Of a stretch of DNA of 64,000 nucleotides, positions 52,155-60,028 are shown piece after piece. Both the position numbers and the translations under genes were made by a program. Position 1 is the first letter of the stretch; every line of letters starts with the position of its first letter. Source of the stretch: Hymenobacter aquaticus (GTDB lineage Bacteria > Bacteroidota > Bacteroidia > Cytophagales > Hymenobacteraceae); NCBI RefSeq assembly GCF_004765605.1, contig NZ_SRLC01000001.1, positions 2,914,001 through 2,978,000 on the forward strand, given 5' to 3'. Below the pieces are notes generated by a model. It made no database searches, was not told the DNA's origin, and saw nothing but the letters and a program-made list of their open reading frames with translations.

Positions 52155-52710
52155 GGGCGCGGGCTTCGGCGGAGTCTTTGTCGTGCTCAATGGTTTCGAC
52201 CTGCACCGGGCCGCGGGCGTGGCCGCCGCTGGCCTCGGCGACCTTCTCACAAAACAGCTCCCAGGTTTGCTGCTGCACCCGCTTGCCCATGCCCAGCGTG
52301 TCGTAGGCAAAGGCCACGAGTCCGTCGCGGGAGCGGGCCCAGGAATGAATTTCGAAGCGCAGCGCGCCCTTGTCCAGCGACTCAACGGAAAATTTGATGC
52401 GCCCGGCTTCGGGGTGGTCTTCCAGGGTAATCAGCTCGAAGCAGGCCGGGGTAACTTCCGTGACGCGCACCGAGCCGTTCCAGGGGCCCAGGATTTTGAT
52501 GGAAAACTCGTCGTCCTGCCGCAGCCGGTGGCTCTGGCCTTTCACCTTCTCAAACTCGGCCAGCAGATCGGGCGAATAGTGCTCCACGTTGCACTGAATG
52601 GCATCCATCAGCTCCTCGGCCGACAGCGCGGGCTGGTCGATGTCAACAAAGTAGCGCCGCTCAAACAGGGGGCCGGAGCCGGTGCTGGCGGGTTGCTCGG
52701 GTTTTTTCAT
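52147..52710 (-). CDS. SRPBCC-like protein paired with DUF1990
   Basis: A 187-aa cytoplasmic protein. It contains no signal peptide. The pattern (RRYFVDIDQPALSAEELMDAIQ, DDEFSIKILGPWNGSVRVTEV, FELITLEDHPEAGRIKFSVE, RFEIHSWARSRDGLVAFAYD) resembles the same family as its partner or the SRPBCC ligand-binding fold. The two genes overlap and probably form a complex or act on the same ligand. Function unknown; the pairing is the main clue. Confidence 0.75.
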   Translation of the reverse strand: MKKPEQPASTGSGPLFERRYFVDIDQPALSAEELMDAIQCNVEHYSPDLLAEFEKVKGQSHRLRQDDEFSIKILGPWNGSVRVTEVTPACFELITLEDHPEAGRIKFSVESLDKGALRFEIHSWARSRDGLVAFAYDTLGMGKRVQQQTWELFCEKVAEASGGHARGPVQVETIEHDKDSAEARAHA

Positions 52711-52817
52711 AACTGAAAGGGGCCGCCGAATGGGTGAAGCCGGCCGTGTAGCTCCTAACGCGGGCAGTCGGGCGCGGGTTGGATTTTCGGGTCCCGCCGC
52801 GCCCGCGCATTTCCCGC

Positions 52818-52825
52818 TACTTTTG
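52818..52825 (+). promoter_or_regulatory. -7 promoter box of the GT87 gene
   Basis: TACTTTTG matches TAnnTTTG exactly and lies 29 bp before the ATG at 52855. Confidence 0.5.
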
Positions 52826-52854
52826 CAGCTTCCTCACCAGCTTCGCCCCGCCGC

Positions 52855-54048
52855 ATGCGCACTTCCCGGCTTGCCCAGTTTCTGCTCACGACCCGCTTCG
52901 TGGTGGCCCTCTACGCCGTCCTGACGGTGCTGATCAGCTTTCAGCACTACTTCAAGGGCACGATCAACAACTACCTTATCTTCGTCAAGCCGTTTTTCAA
53001 CCTGCTGGAGGGCAAAAACCTCTACCTCGAATACCCCGCCTACTACTACGACACCTACAAGTACAGCCCGGTGTTTGCCCTGTTCATGGGCCTCTTTGCC
53101 TGGATGCCCAACTGGCTCGGGCTGCTGCTCTGGAACGTGCTCAACAACACGGTGCTCTACACCGCCGGCCGCCGCCTGTTCCCGGAAGTGCGCCGGCAGC
53201 TGCTGTTTCTGCTCCTGATTTTCATCGACGTCATGACGGCCCTGCACAACAGCCAGGCCAACTGCCTGCTGGTGGGCCTGATGCTGTGGACCTACCTGAA
53301 CCTGGAAAACCGCAAGCCCGTATGGGCCGGCCTGTGCCTGGCCCTGGCCTTCCTGATCAAGATTTACGGCATCGGCATCGGGCTGCTGTTTCTGTTTTAC
53401 CCCGGCTTCTTCCGCAACAGCTTCTGGGCCGGGCTCTGGATAGTGGTGCTGGGCTTCACGCCGCTGCTGGTCGTGAGCTGGGCCGAGTTTCAGATGATCT
53501 ACGTGGCCTGGTACGACATCGTGCGGGCCTCGGCCACCGGCGTGCAACTCTCATTGATGGGCGTGCTCGACACCTGGCTGGGCCTGCACGTGTCGAAGGG
53601 CGCGGTGCAGCTCACGGGCCTGGTGGCGCTGCTGCTGCCCCTGGGCTATTGGCGCCGCTGGCAGGAAACCCATTACCGCCGCCTCTACGTGGCCTCCATC
53701 CTGATTTTCGTGGTGATATTTAACCAGATGGCCGAGTCGCCCACCTTTATTATTCCGGTGGTGGGCTTCGTGTTCTGGTTTCTGCACTACCGCCGCAGCA
53801 CCCCGCTGGCCTGGCCGCTGTTCGGGCTGGTGGCCTTGTTCACGTCTTTGTCGGCCACCGATATCTACCCCCACTTCATCCGCGACGGGGTTTTCGACGC
53901 CTACAAAATCAAGGCCGTGCCCATGATTCTGGCCTGGGCCGTCATTCAGGGCCAGCTGCTGTTTTATCCCCGCTGGCGCGAGCGGCTGGCCGCCGCCGCC
54001 GACACCGCCGAGCAGGAAACCCTGGCCGCCGAAGCCGTAGCCCAGTAG
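52855..54048 (+). CDS. GT87-family membrane glycosyltransferase
   Basis: A 397-aa inner-membrane protein of the DUF2029/GT87 group (GT-C fold, polyprenyl-phosphate-sugar donors), with about nine helices. Typical features are the loop YYYDTYKYSPVFALFMG after helix 1 and LALAFLIKIYGIGIGLLF. In actinobacteria such enzymes add arabinose or mannose to lipoglycans; here the acceptor is unknown, but an outer-membrane or surface glycan is plausible. It is the second polyprenyl-sugar glycosyltransferase within 4 kb, separated by the DUF1990 pair on the other strand. Confidence 0.87.
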   Translation: MRTSRLAQFLLTTRFVVALYAVLTVLISFQHYFKGTINNYLIFVKPFFNLLEGKNLYLEYPAYYYDTYKYSPVFALFMGLFAWMPNWLGLLLWNVLNNTVLYTAGRRLFPEVRRQLLFLLLIFIDVMTALHNSQANCLLVGLMLWTYLNLENRKPVWAGLCLALAFLIKIYGIGIGLLFLFYPGFFRNSFWAGLWIVVLGFTPLLVVSWAEFQMIYVAWYDIVRASATGVQLSLMGVLDTWLGLHVSKGAVQLTGLVALLLPLGYWRRWQETHYRRLYVASILIFVVIFNQMAESPTFIIPVVGFVFWFLHYRRSTPLAWPLFGLVALFTSLSATDIYPHFIRDGVFDAYKIKAVPMILAWAVIQGQLLFYPRWRERLAAAADTAEQETLAAEAVAQ

Positions 54049-54060
54049 CGCGAAAAGACC

Positions 54061-54147
54061 GTCATGCTGAGCTTGCCGAAGCATCTCTACCGCAGAAGTA
54101 ATCAAGTTACCATTGCGGTAGAGATGCTTCGGCAAGCTCAGCATGAC
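54061..54147. repeat. REP-like inverted repeat element, copy 3, perfect
   Basis: Arms at 54061-54094 and 54114-54147 are exact reverse complements over 34 bp (beginning GTCATGCTGAGCTTGCCGAA). The 19-nt loop contains GTAATCAAGTTAC, itself a small inverted repeat. Confidence 0.9.
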
Positions 54148-54190
54148 AGACGCGGGCCAATAATATCAGCACTACTCCCCGCGCATTGCC

Positions 54191-54232
54191 CCAAGCCCCG
54201 CCCCTGCCGTATAGCAGCAGGCGGGGCTTTTT
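54191..54232 (+). terminator. Intrinsic terminator before the endonuclease V gene
   Basis: Stem AAGCCCCGCC..CTGC / GCAG..GCGGGGCTT followed by TTTTT. It sits between the REP-like element and the endonuclease V gene. Confidence 0.7.
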
Positions 54233-54300
54233 CGTGCGCCAAAACAGTCCGCGCCGCCCGAACGAAAAACTCACTCATTCACTCCTTCACCACCTCACCG

Positions 54301-54981
54301 TTGTACCGCCCCTACCACCCGCCCGCCGACCCGCAGCTTGTGCGCGAGCTGACCCAGACCCAGCAGGAGCTGCGCACCCACGTGCGCCTGCTGCCCCTCA
54401 CCCACGAGCCCGAGTTTATTGCCGGCTGCGACTCGTCGTTTCCCACCCCCGAAACCATTCTGTCGGTGTTCGTGGTGCTGCGGTTTCCGTCGCTGGAGCT
54501 GGTCGAGAAGGTGTACCATACCGGGCCGGTGGAGGTGCCCTACGTGCCGGGCTTCCTCTCGTTTCGGGAGGCGCCCAACGTGCTGCGGGCCTACGAAAAG
54601 TTGAGCCGCAAGCCCGACATCATCATGGTCGACGGGCACGGCATTGCCCACCCGCGCCGCATGGGCATTGCGGCCCACATCGGCGTCATGCTGGATACGC
54701 CCACCTTTGGCGTGGCCAAGCAGAAGCTCACCGGCAGCTTCCCCGAGCCAGCCATTACCAGGGGCAGCATCAGCCCCCTCACCGATAAAACCGGCGAGCT
54801 GCTGGGCGAGGTTATCCGTTCCAAAGACAAGGTGCTGCCGCTGTTCGTGAGCCCCGGCCACCGCTGCGACCAGGCCACGGCCACCCGCCTCACCCTGGCC
54901 TGCCTGCGCGGCTACAAGCTGCCCGAGCCCACCCGCCTGGCCGACCACTGGGCCGAGGAGTTCAAGAAGGAGCTGCGCTAA
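54301..54981 (+). CDS. nfi: Endonuclease V
   Basis: A 226-aa deoxyinosine 3' endonuclease that nicks DNA next to deaminated adenine. I choose TTG 54301: it is the only in-frame start between the upstream terminator and the conserved core and gives the usual family length. Catalytic acidic residues are seen in AGCDSSF, SFREAP and MVDGHGIAHPRRMGIAAHIGV; the following PTFGVAKQKLTG is also a family signature. There is no visible ribosome-binding site, common in this phylum. The start is the least certain point. Confidence 0.92.
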   Translation: MYRPYHPPADPQLVRELTQTQQELRTHVRLLPLTHEPEFIAGCDSSFPTPETILSVFVVLRFPSLELVEKVYHTGPVEVPYVPGFLSFREAPNVLRAYEKLSRKPDIIMVDGHGIAHPRRMGIAAHIGVMLDTPTFGVAKQKLTGSFPEPAITRGSISPLTDKTGELLGEVIRSKDKVLPLFVSPGHRCDQATATRLTLACLRGYKLPEPTRLADHWAEEFKKELR

Positions 54982-55054
54982 CCCCCAGGCCGCCGCCCCG
55001 GGCTATACCAGCGGCGGCCCATCTTCCGGCAGCGGTATTTTATGGTAGTCAGAG

Positions 55055-55390
55055 CTCCGGAAAACGTCGGAGTACCCACGTAAGATTACTTCTATAGTCC
55101 GGAAAACTTCGCGGCACCCAGGTAAGCGTACTTTGATGGTCCGGAAAACTTCGGCATACCCGCGCAAGCTTTCGTGGACACTCCCGAAAACTCCGGGGTA
55201 CTCACGAAACGTTACTTAGGTACTCCCGAAAACTCCGGGGTACTTACGAAACGTTACTTAGGCACTCCCGAAAACTCCGGGGTACTTACGAAACGTTACC
55301 TAGGCACTCCCGAAAACTCCGGGGTACTTACGAAACATTTCCCGGATACTCCAACAAACTTTTCACTACCCACCCTTCTCAGGATGAGCC
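55055..55390. repeat. Tandem array of 42-bp units (array C)
   Basis: Eight units repeat at exactly 42 bp without any indel (AAAAC or its variant at 55061, 55103, 55145, 55187, 55229, 55271, 55313 and 55355). The central four are almost identical and contain CCCGAAAACTCCGGGG and ACGAAACGTTAC. Outer units are increasingly divergent. One frame reads TPENSGVLTKRYLG per unit, but the two leftmost units carry in-frame stops, so it is treated as non-coding. Confidence 0.85.
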
Positions 55391-55540
55391 CCTGTAAGAA
55401 CGTGGGGGTGCTTTCCACGCTTTTGCGACTTGTTTCTCAACTAAACCATACGCATCCCCCAGAGTCGACAGGCTCCCCCTCTCCTTTTCGGACTCTGCGC
55501 ATCAAGCAGATGCGGGGCCGGGGGGGTGAGCCGCCCAGCC

Positions 55541-56449
55541 CTACCCAATAGCCGCGTTTTCAAACGCGCCCCGCAACGCCCGCAGCGAGCGGCCGGCCTC
55601 CACGGGCAGATTCAGCAGCCGGGCCACGGCCTCGAACACCGGCCGGGGCGACGCCGCCTCAGCCATAATACCGCGCTCCAGCGGCTGTTGCTGCGACTTC
55701 GACAGCTTCCCGCCGTCGGGCCCCGGCAGCAGCGGGTGGTGCACCAGCCGGGTGTGCAGAAACGGAGTAGTAGCGGCTGAGAAGCCCGCCAGCCAGCGCT
55801 GGGCGGCCGTGCTGGGCAGCAAATCGACGCCGCGCACAATCAGGGTGACGCCCAGGCGCACGTCGTCGACGATGGAGCCGATCTGGTAGGCCGGCACGCC
55901 ATCCTTTTTGCGCACCACGAAGTCGCCCAGCTCCCGGGCCAGCTCCAGGGCCAGGGGCCCCAGCCACAAATCGTTGAAGGAAACCAGGGTGCCCGGCGCT
56001 ACGTGGGCCCGCCAGGCCGCCTGGGGCGTATCCAGGCCCAGGGCTTTGGCCCGGCAGTCGCCGGCATACAGCCCCGTGGGCGACGCAGCCAGAATCTGGG
56101 TGCGGGAGCAGGTGCAGGCGTACAGCAGCTCCGGCTGCCGGCCCAGCTCGTCCAGAAACTGCTGGTACTCGCTTAGGCGGTGCAGCTGGGAGAAGTGGCG
56201 CTCAAAATCGGCGGGGCCGCTGGGGCCGTGGTCGTAGTCGATACCCAGCCACTCGATGGTGCGGAAGATGTTCTCCAGATACGCCGGCCGCAGCCGGGCC
56301 CGGTCCAGGTCGTCGATGCGCAGGTGCAGCACCCCGTAGCTGCGGCGCACGATCAGCCAGGTCAGCACGAAGTTGACGGCGTTGCCCAGGTGCAGATACC
56401 CGCTGGGCGTGGGCGCCAGGCGCGACACGACGGGAGATGAATACGGCAT
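55541..56449 (-). CDS. gluQ: Glutamyl-Q tRNA(Asp) synthetase
   Basis: A 302-aa enzyme that attaches glutamate to queuosine at the wobble position of tRNA-Asp. It is the catalytic half of a class I glutamyl-tRNA synthetase without the anticodon-binding domain, matching GluQ length. HIGH motif is HLGN (PTPSGYLHLGNAVNF) and KMSKS motif is KLSKS. A zinc site is formed by CTC (YACTCSRTQ) and the following YAGDC. Other signatures are RIDDLD and IDYDHGP. Array C lies just past its 3' end. Confidence 0.93.
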   Translation of the reverse strand: MPYSSPVVSRLAPTPSGYLHLGNAVNFVLTWLIVRRSYGVLHLRIDDLDRARLRPAYLENIFRTIEWLGIDYDHGPSGPADFERHFSQLHRLSEYQQFLDELGRQPELLYACTCSRTQILAASPTGLYAGDCRAKALGLDTPQAAWRAHVAPGTLVSFNDLWLGPLALELARELGDFVVRKKDGVPAYQIGSIVDDVRLGVTLIVRGVDLLPSTAAQRWLAGFSAATTPFLHTRLVHHPLLPGPDGGKLSKSQQQPLERGIMAEAASPRPVFEAVARLLNLPVEAGRSLRALRGAFENAAIG

Positions 56450-56596
56450 AAGCAGAACGATAAAGTAGCGTGAACCGCCGGAAAGAAGCGTACAGGATGG
56501 TTACAATATGTTTTTTCTATTATTCCTGCTTATATCCTACTATCTGTATTAAACGCAGGTCGCCGCCATCTGTTTAAGCAGCTCAACGCATCTGGT

Positions 56597-57922
56597 ATGA
56601 AACACTTTTTCTCTTTTTGCCTGCTGGTGGTCCTGCTCTGCGGGGTGCCGGCCGCGGCGCAGCAGCTGTACTATCCGCCCCTGGCCGGTACCACCTGGGC
56701 CACGGTGTCGCCCCAGTCGCTGGGCTGGTGTGCCCCGGCCCAGGATTCGCTGCTGGCTTTTCTGGGGCGTAAGAATACGAAGTCGTTTCTGATTCTCAAG
56801 GACGGCCGCCTGGCCCTGGAGCACTACTTCGGCACCTACACCCAGGACTCGGTGTGGTACTGGGCCTCGGCGGGCAAGTCGCTGACGGCGGTGCTCGTGG
56901 GCCTGGCCCAGCAGGAAGGCCTTATGAGCATTGAAGACTCAACGTCGCGCTTTCTGGGCCGGGGCTGGACCACGGCCCCCGCCGCCAAGGAGCGCCTGAT
57001 CCGGCTGCGCCACCAGCTCACGATGACCACCGGCCTCGACGAGACCCCGCCCCCGCCCTGCGACAACGAAAGCTCCACGCCCGGCTGCCTGCGCTACCGC
57101 ACCGACGCGGGCACCCGCTGGGCCTACCACACCGGGGCCTACCGCCTGCTACAGGATGAAATTGCCGCCGCCAGCGGCCTGACGGCCAACCAATTTACCA
57201 ATCAGCGCCTGGGCAGCCGCATCGGCATGGTGGGGCTGTGGTATAACTACGTGTACTACAGTCGGGCCCGCGACATGGCCCGCTTCGGCCTGTTCGTCCT
57301 GAGCCGGGGCAGCTGGAACGGCACGGCCATCCTGCGCGACACGGCCTATTTCCGCCGCATGACCACGCCCTCCCAGGCCTTCAACCGCTCCTACGGCTAC
57401 CTGTGGTGGCTCAACGGGCAGGCCTCCTACATGCTGCCCCAGAGCCAGCTCACGTTGCCCGGCCCCCTGGTGCCCACCGCCCCCACCGACCTGATTGCGG
57501 CCCTGGGCAAAAACGACCAGAAAATCTACGTGGTGCCCAGCCTGGGGCTGGTGGTCGTGCGCCAGGGCCAGTCGGCGGAGGCGTCCAAGCTGGCCGTGTC
57601 CTCGTTCGATACCGAGCTGTGGCGCTACATCATGCAGCTCTACTGCAAGCCCCTGGCCACTACCGACGGCCCCAGCCCGGTGCTGCTGGAGCTCTACCCT
57701 AACCCGGCCGGCCAGCAGCTTACCATTCGACCCTACCGCGCCGGCGCTGACCAGCAGTTGCGCTGCACCGACCTGCTGGGCCGCCAGATGAGCCGGCAGC
57801 CGCTGCCCGCCGCCGGCCTTACCCTGCCGGTGGCCGCGTGGCCGGCCGGCACCTACCTGGTGCAGGTGCTCGATGCCCGGGGCGCCGTGCTTAGCAGTCA
57901 GCGCGTTAGCAAGCAGCCGTAG
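56597..57922 (+). CDS. Secreted serine hydrolase with type IX sorting domain
   Basis: A 441-aa secreted protein with signal peptide (1-21). The beta-lactamase/transpeptidase-like domain has SAGKS (Ser91, Lys94) and TKSFLILKDGRLALEHYFG, as in class C-like esterases. The C-terminus (about 360-441, LELYPNPAGQQLTI, LPVAAWPAGTYLVQVLDARG) is a type IX secretion sorting domain, so the enzyme is exported across the outer membrane. YxN is not clear (YHTGAYRLL occupies that place), typical for esterases of this group. Substrate unknown. Confidence 0.9.
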   Translation: MKHFFSFCLLVVLLCGVPAAAQQLYYPPLAGTTWATVSPQSLGWCAPAQDSLLAFLGRKNTKSFLILKDGRLALEHYFGTYTQDSVWYWASAGKSLTAVLVGLAQQEGLMSIEDSTSRFLGRGWTTAPAAKERLIRLRHQLTMTTGLDETPPPPCDNESSTPGCLRYRTDAGTRWAYHTGAYRLLQDEIAAASGLTANQFTNQRLGSRIGMVGLWYNYVYYSRARDMARFGLFVLSRGSWNGTAILRDTAYFRRMTTPSQAFNRSYGYLWWLNGQASYMLPQSQLTLPGPLVPTAPTDLIAALGKNDQKIYVVPSLGLVVVRQGQSAEASKLAVSSFDTELWRYIMQLYCKPLATTDGPSPVLLELYPNPAGQQLTIRPYRAGADQQLRCTDLLGRQMSRQPLPAAGLTLPVAAWPAGTYLVQVLDARGAVLSSQRVSKQP

Positions 57923-57944
57923 GCTACGCCAGCCTCCCACTAAG

Positions 57945-58334
57945 CTACTTTCCGGCCGAAGCCGCCCGCGTGTTGTCGGCGGCTTCGGCTTTTTTGCGTT
58001 GGCTGATGACGTCCCGGTTTTGCACGCCCCAGGCCTGGATAGCCTGAATAACCGGCTCCAACGACTGCCCGCACTCGGTCAGGGTGTATTCCACGGTGGG
58101 CGGCACGGTGGCGTAGGCCCGCCGGCTCACGATGCCGTGGGCTTCGAGCAGCTTCAGCTCCTTGATGAGCATGCGGGCCGTAATGCCGGCCACATCCCGC
58201 TCCAGCGCCTTGAAGCGCATGGTGCCGTGCAGCAGCAGACTGTGGATAATGGCAAACTTCCACTTGCCTTCCAGCACGTCGAGGGTCTGCCGGAACGGGC
58301 AATCCGCAATTATTTTTTCCTGACTTACGGCCAT
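57945..58334 (-). CDS. HxlR-family transcriptional regulator
   Basis: A 129-aa winged-helix regulator. ATG 58334 gives the standard N-terminus with the conserved Cys (IIADCPFRQTLDVLEGKWKF). Family motifs are HGTMRFKALERDVAGITARMLIKELKLLEAHGIVSR and the TECGQSLEPVIQAIQAWG region. HxlR proteins sense aldehydes, quinones or oxidants, often through that Cys, and control adjacent genes. It is divergent from the pirin gene, and two dyads lie between them. The terminator of the convergent serine-hydrolase gene falls inside its last codons. Confidence 0.92.
   Translation of the reverse strand: MAVSQEKIIADCPFRQTLDVLEGKWKFAIIHSLLLHGTMRFKALERDVAGITARMLIKELKLLEAHGIVSRRAYATVPPTVEYTLTECGQSLEPVIQAIQAWGVQNRDVISQRKKAEAADNTRAASAGK
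57957..57995 (+). terminator. Terminator inside the 3' end of the HxlR gene
   Basis: Stem CCGAAGCCGCC/GGCGGCTTCGG followed by CTTTTTT on the plus strand. It ends the upstream serine hydrolase transcript but is embedded in the antisense HxlR coding sequence, whose Lys/Ala-rich tail it encodes. Confidence 0.75.
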
Positions 58335-58365
58335 AACCAGCTGATTTACTGCATTAGTTACAGAA

Positions 58366-58381
58366 TGTATATTGATATACA
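58366..58381. promoter_or_regulatory. Candidate HxlR operator 1
   Basis: TGTATATTGATATACA is a perfect inverted repeat with a 4-bp centre, 32 bp upstream of the HxlR start, in the region divergent with the pirin gene. Confidence 0.6.
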
Positions 58382-58436
58382 CGCGGGTAACTACTAGCAA
58401 AAGTATAGTGAAAGAGTGAACTTTCGGCCCTGATAT

Positions 58437-58448
58437 ATGTATGTACAT
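58437..58448. promoter_or_regulatory. Candidate HxlR operator 2
   Basis: ATGTATGTACAT is an inverted repeat (ATGTA/TACAT) with a 2-bp centre, 53 bp before the pirin start. It shares the TGTA...TACA half-sites of the other dyad. Confidence 0.5.
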
Positions 58449-58500
58449 TAGTCAGCCACTAACGAATATTTCACCTTCCGACTTCACTTCCCCTTTGGTT

Positions 58501-59214
58501 ATGCAAACCGTCCTTCACACTGCCGACTCCCGCGGCCACGCCAGCCACGGCTGGCTCAATTCCTACCACACCTTCAGCTTCGCCGGCTACTCCAACCCCA
58601 GCCGGGTGCATTTCGGGGTGCTGCGCGTGCTCAACGACGACACCGTGGCCGGCGGCATGGGCTTCGGCACCCACCCCCACGACAACATGGAAATCATCAG
58701 CATTCCGCTGTCGGGCGACCTGGAGCACAAGGATAACATGGGCAACCACGGCATCATCCGGCGCGGCGACGTGCAGGTGATGAGTGCCGGCACGGGCGTG
58801 GCCCACAGCGAGAAAAACCACAATAAGGACCAGGAAGTAAAGTTTCTGCAGATCTGGGTGTTCCCCAACAAGCGCGGCGTGCCGCCCCGCTACGCCCAGC
58901 AGAGCTTCCGGGCCGAAGACCGCCACAACCAGTTCCAGCAAGTAATTTCGCCCTCGCCCGACGATGCCGGCGTCTGGATTCACCAGGACGCCTGGTTTAG
59001 CCTCGGCGACTTCGACCCGGGCTTCCAGACCGAGTATCAGGTCAAAAAGGCCGGCAACGGCGTGTATGCCTTCGTACTGGAAGGCGAGGTGACCATCAAT
59101 GGCCAGAAGCTGCACCGCCGCGACGGGCTGGGCATCTGGGACACCGACTCGCTCCGCATTCAGGCCGACAGCCAAACCCAGCTGCTGCTGATGGACGTGC
59201 CCATGTCGCTGTAG
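58501..59214 (+). CDS. Pirin-family protein, copy 1
   Basis: A 237-aa bicupin; ATG 58501 begins the family N-terminus (VLHTADSRGHASHGWLNSYHTFSFAGY). Metal-binding residues are the two His of GTHPHDNMEII, the later His of GVAHSEKNH and its Glu. Pirins are Fe-containing proteins, some with quercetin 2,3-dioxygenase activity, others redox sensors. It is first in a run pirin-nitroreductase-pirin-OsmC, divergent from HxlR; this suggests a response to electrophiles or quinones. Confidence 0.92.
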   Translation: MQTVLHTADSRGHASHGWLNSYHTFSFAGYSNPSRVHFGVLRVLNDDTVAGGMGFGTHPHDNMEIISIPLSGDLEHKDNMGNHGIIRRGDVQVMSAGTGVAHSEKNHNKDQEVKFLQIWVFPNKRGVPPRYAQQSFRAEDRHNQFQQVISPSPDDAGVWIHQDAWFSLGDFDPGFQTEYQVKKAGNGVYAFVLEGEVTINGQKLHRRDGLGIWDTDSLRIQADSQTQLLLMDVPMSL

Positions 59215-59356
59215 AATTGCTGATTGCTGATTGTTGGGAGTTGTTCGTTGGGCGTCTGCTGATGGCTTCGGCATGCCCGGGCGCAGCGAGCCACCAACAA
59301 TCAACTTTAACTCAGGGTTACAGCTCCCAACAATTAACAATCAACTCCCAACATTC
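59215..59356. repeat. Inverted repeat element before the nitroreductase gene
   Basis: AATTGCTGATTGCTG near its left end and its complementary CAACAATTAACAATCAACTC near the right end form an imperfect inverted repeat with GC-rich interior. A related element lies after the nitroreductase gene. Confidence 0.6.
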
Positions 59357-59359
59357 AGA

Positions 59360-59938
59360 ATGAAAACTGCCCCCACCACCTACCCCGTGCACGAGCTGAT
59401 TAAGAACCGCTGGAGCCCCCGTTCCTTCTCGCCCCAGCCCATTGCCCCCGAAACCCTGAGCCAGGTGTTTGAAGCCGCCGCCTGGGCCGCCAGCGCCATG
59501 AATGAGCAGCCCTGGCGCTACATCTACGCCCACCGCGCCGACACGGCAGACTTCCAGAAATTGGTCGACATTCTGATGCCCGGCAACCAGCCTTGGGCCA
59601 AAAACGCCGCCGTGCTTATCCTGTCCCTGGCCAAAACCCAGTACGACAACGGCACGCCCAACGGCGCTGCCCTCCACGACCTGGGTCTGGCCAACGGCAA
59701 CCTAATTCTGGAAGCCACGGCCCTGGGCCTGCACGGCCACTTCATGGGCGGCTTCGAGCGGGACAAGGCCAAAGAAGTATTCCAGCTGCCCGACAACCTG
59801 CAGCCCGCCGTGATGATTGCGCTGGGCTACCAGGGCGAAGCCGAGCTGCTGGAAGAGCCCTTCCTGAGCCGGGAAAAAGCCCCGCGCCAGCGCAAGAGCG
59901 TCGCCGAAATTGCCTTCGAGGGCCAGTTGCCGGAGTAA
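59360..59938 (+). CDS. Nitroreductase-family flavoprotein
   Basis: A 192-aa FMN-dependent oxidoreductase; ATG 59360 starts the conserved KTAPTTYPVHELIKNRWSPRSF. The family FMN-binding Arg/Ser (RWSPRSFS), AAWAASAMNEQPWRY and the GFERDKAKEVFQLPDN helix are clear. It may reduce quinones or nitro compounds with NAD(P)H. It sits between two pirin genes and is flanked by two related inverted-repeat elements. Confidence 0.92.
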   Translation: MKTAPTTYPVHELIKNRWSPRSFSPQPIAPETLSQVFEAAAWAASAMNEQPWRYIYAHRADTADFQKLVDILMPGNQPWAKNAAVLILSLAKTQYDNGTPNGAALHDLGLANGNLILEATALGLHGHFMGGFERDKAKEVFQLPDNLQPAVMIALGYQGEAELLEEPFLSREKAPRQRKSVAEIAFEGQLPE

Positions 59939-59941
59939 AGA

Positions 59942-60019
59942 AAATTGCTGATTGCTGGGAGTTGATTGTTACTCGTTCAACGACAACCAGGCCCAACAAT
60001 CAACTCCCAACATTCAACA
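59942..60019. repeat. Inverted repeat element after the nitroreductase gene
   Basis: AATTGCTGATTGCTGGGAGT at the left and CAACAATCAACTCCCAACAT at the right are reverse complements in large part and match the ends of the element at 59215-59356. Confidence 0.65.
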
Positions 60020-60028
60020 GTTACCTCT

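Noticed and set aside
55055..55390. CRISPR array
   Set aside because: Units are contiguous with no unique spacers, no leader and no cas genes nearby.
55174..55551. 125-residue protein with 14-residue repeats from array C
   Set aside because: It starts at a GTG inside the third unit, earlier units have stops in the same frame, and the tail after the array is low-quality sequence.
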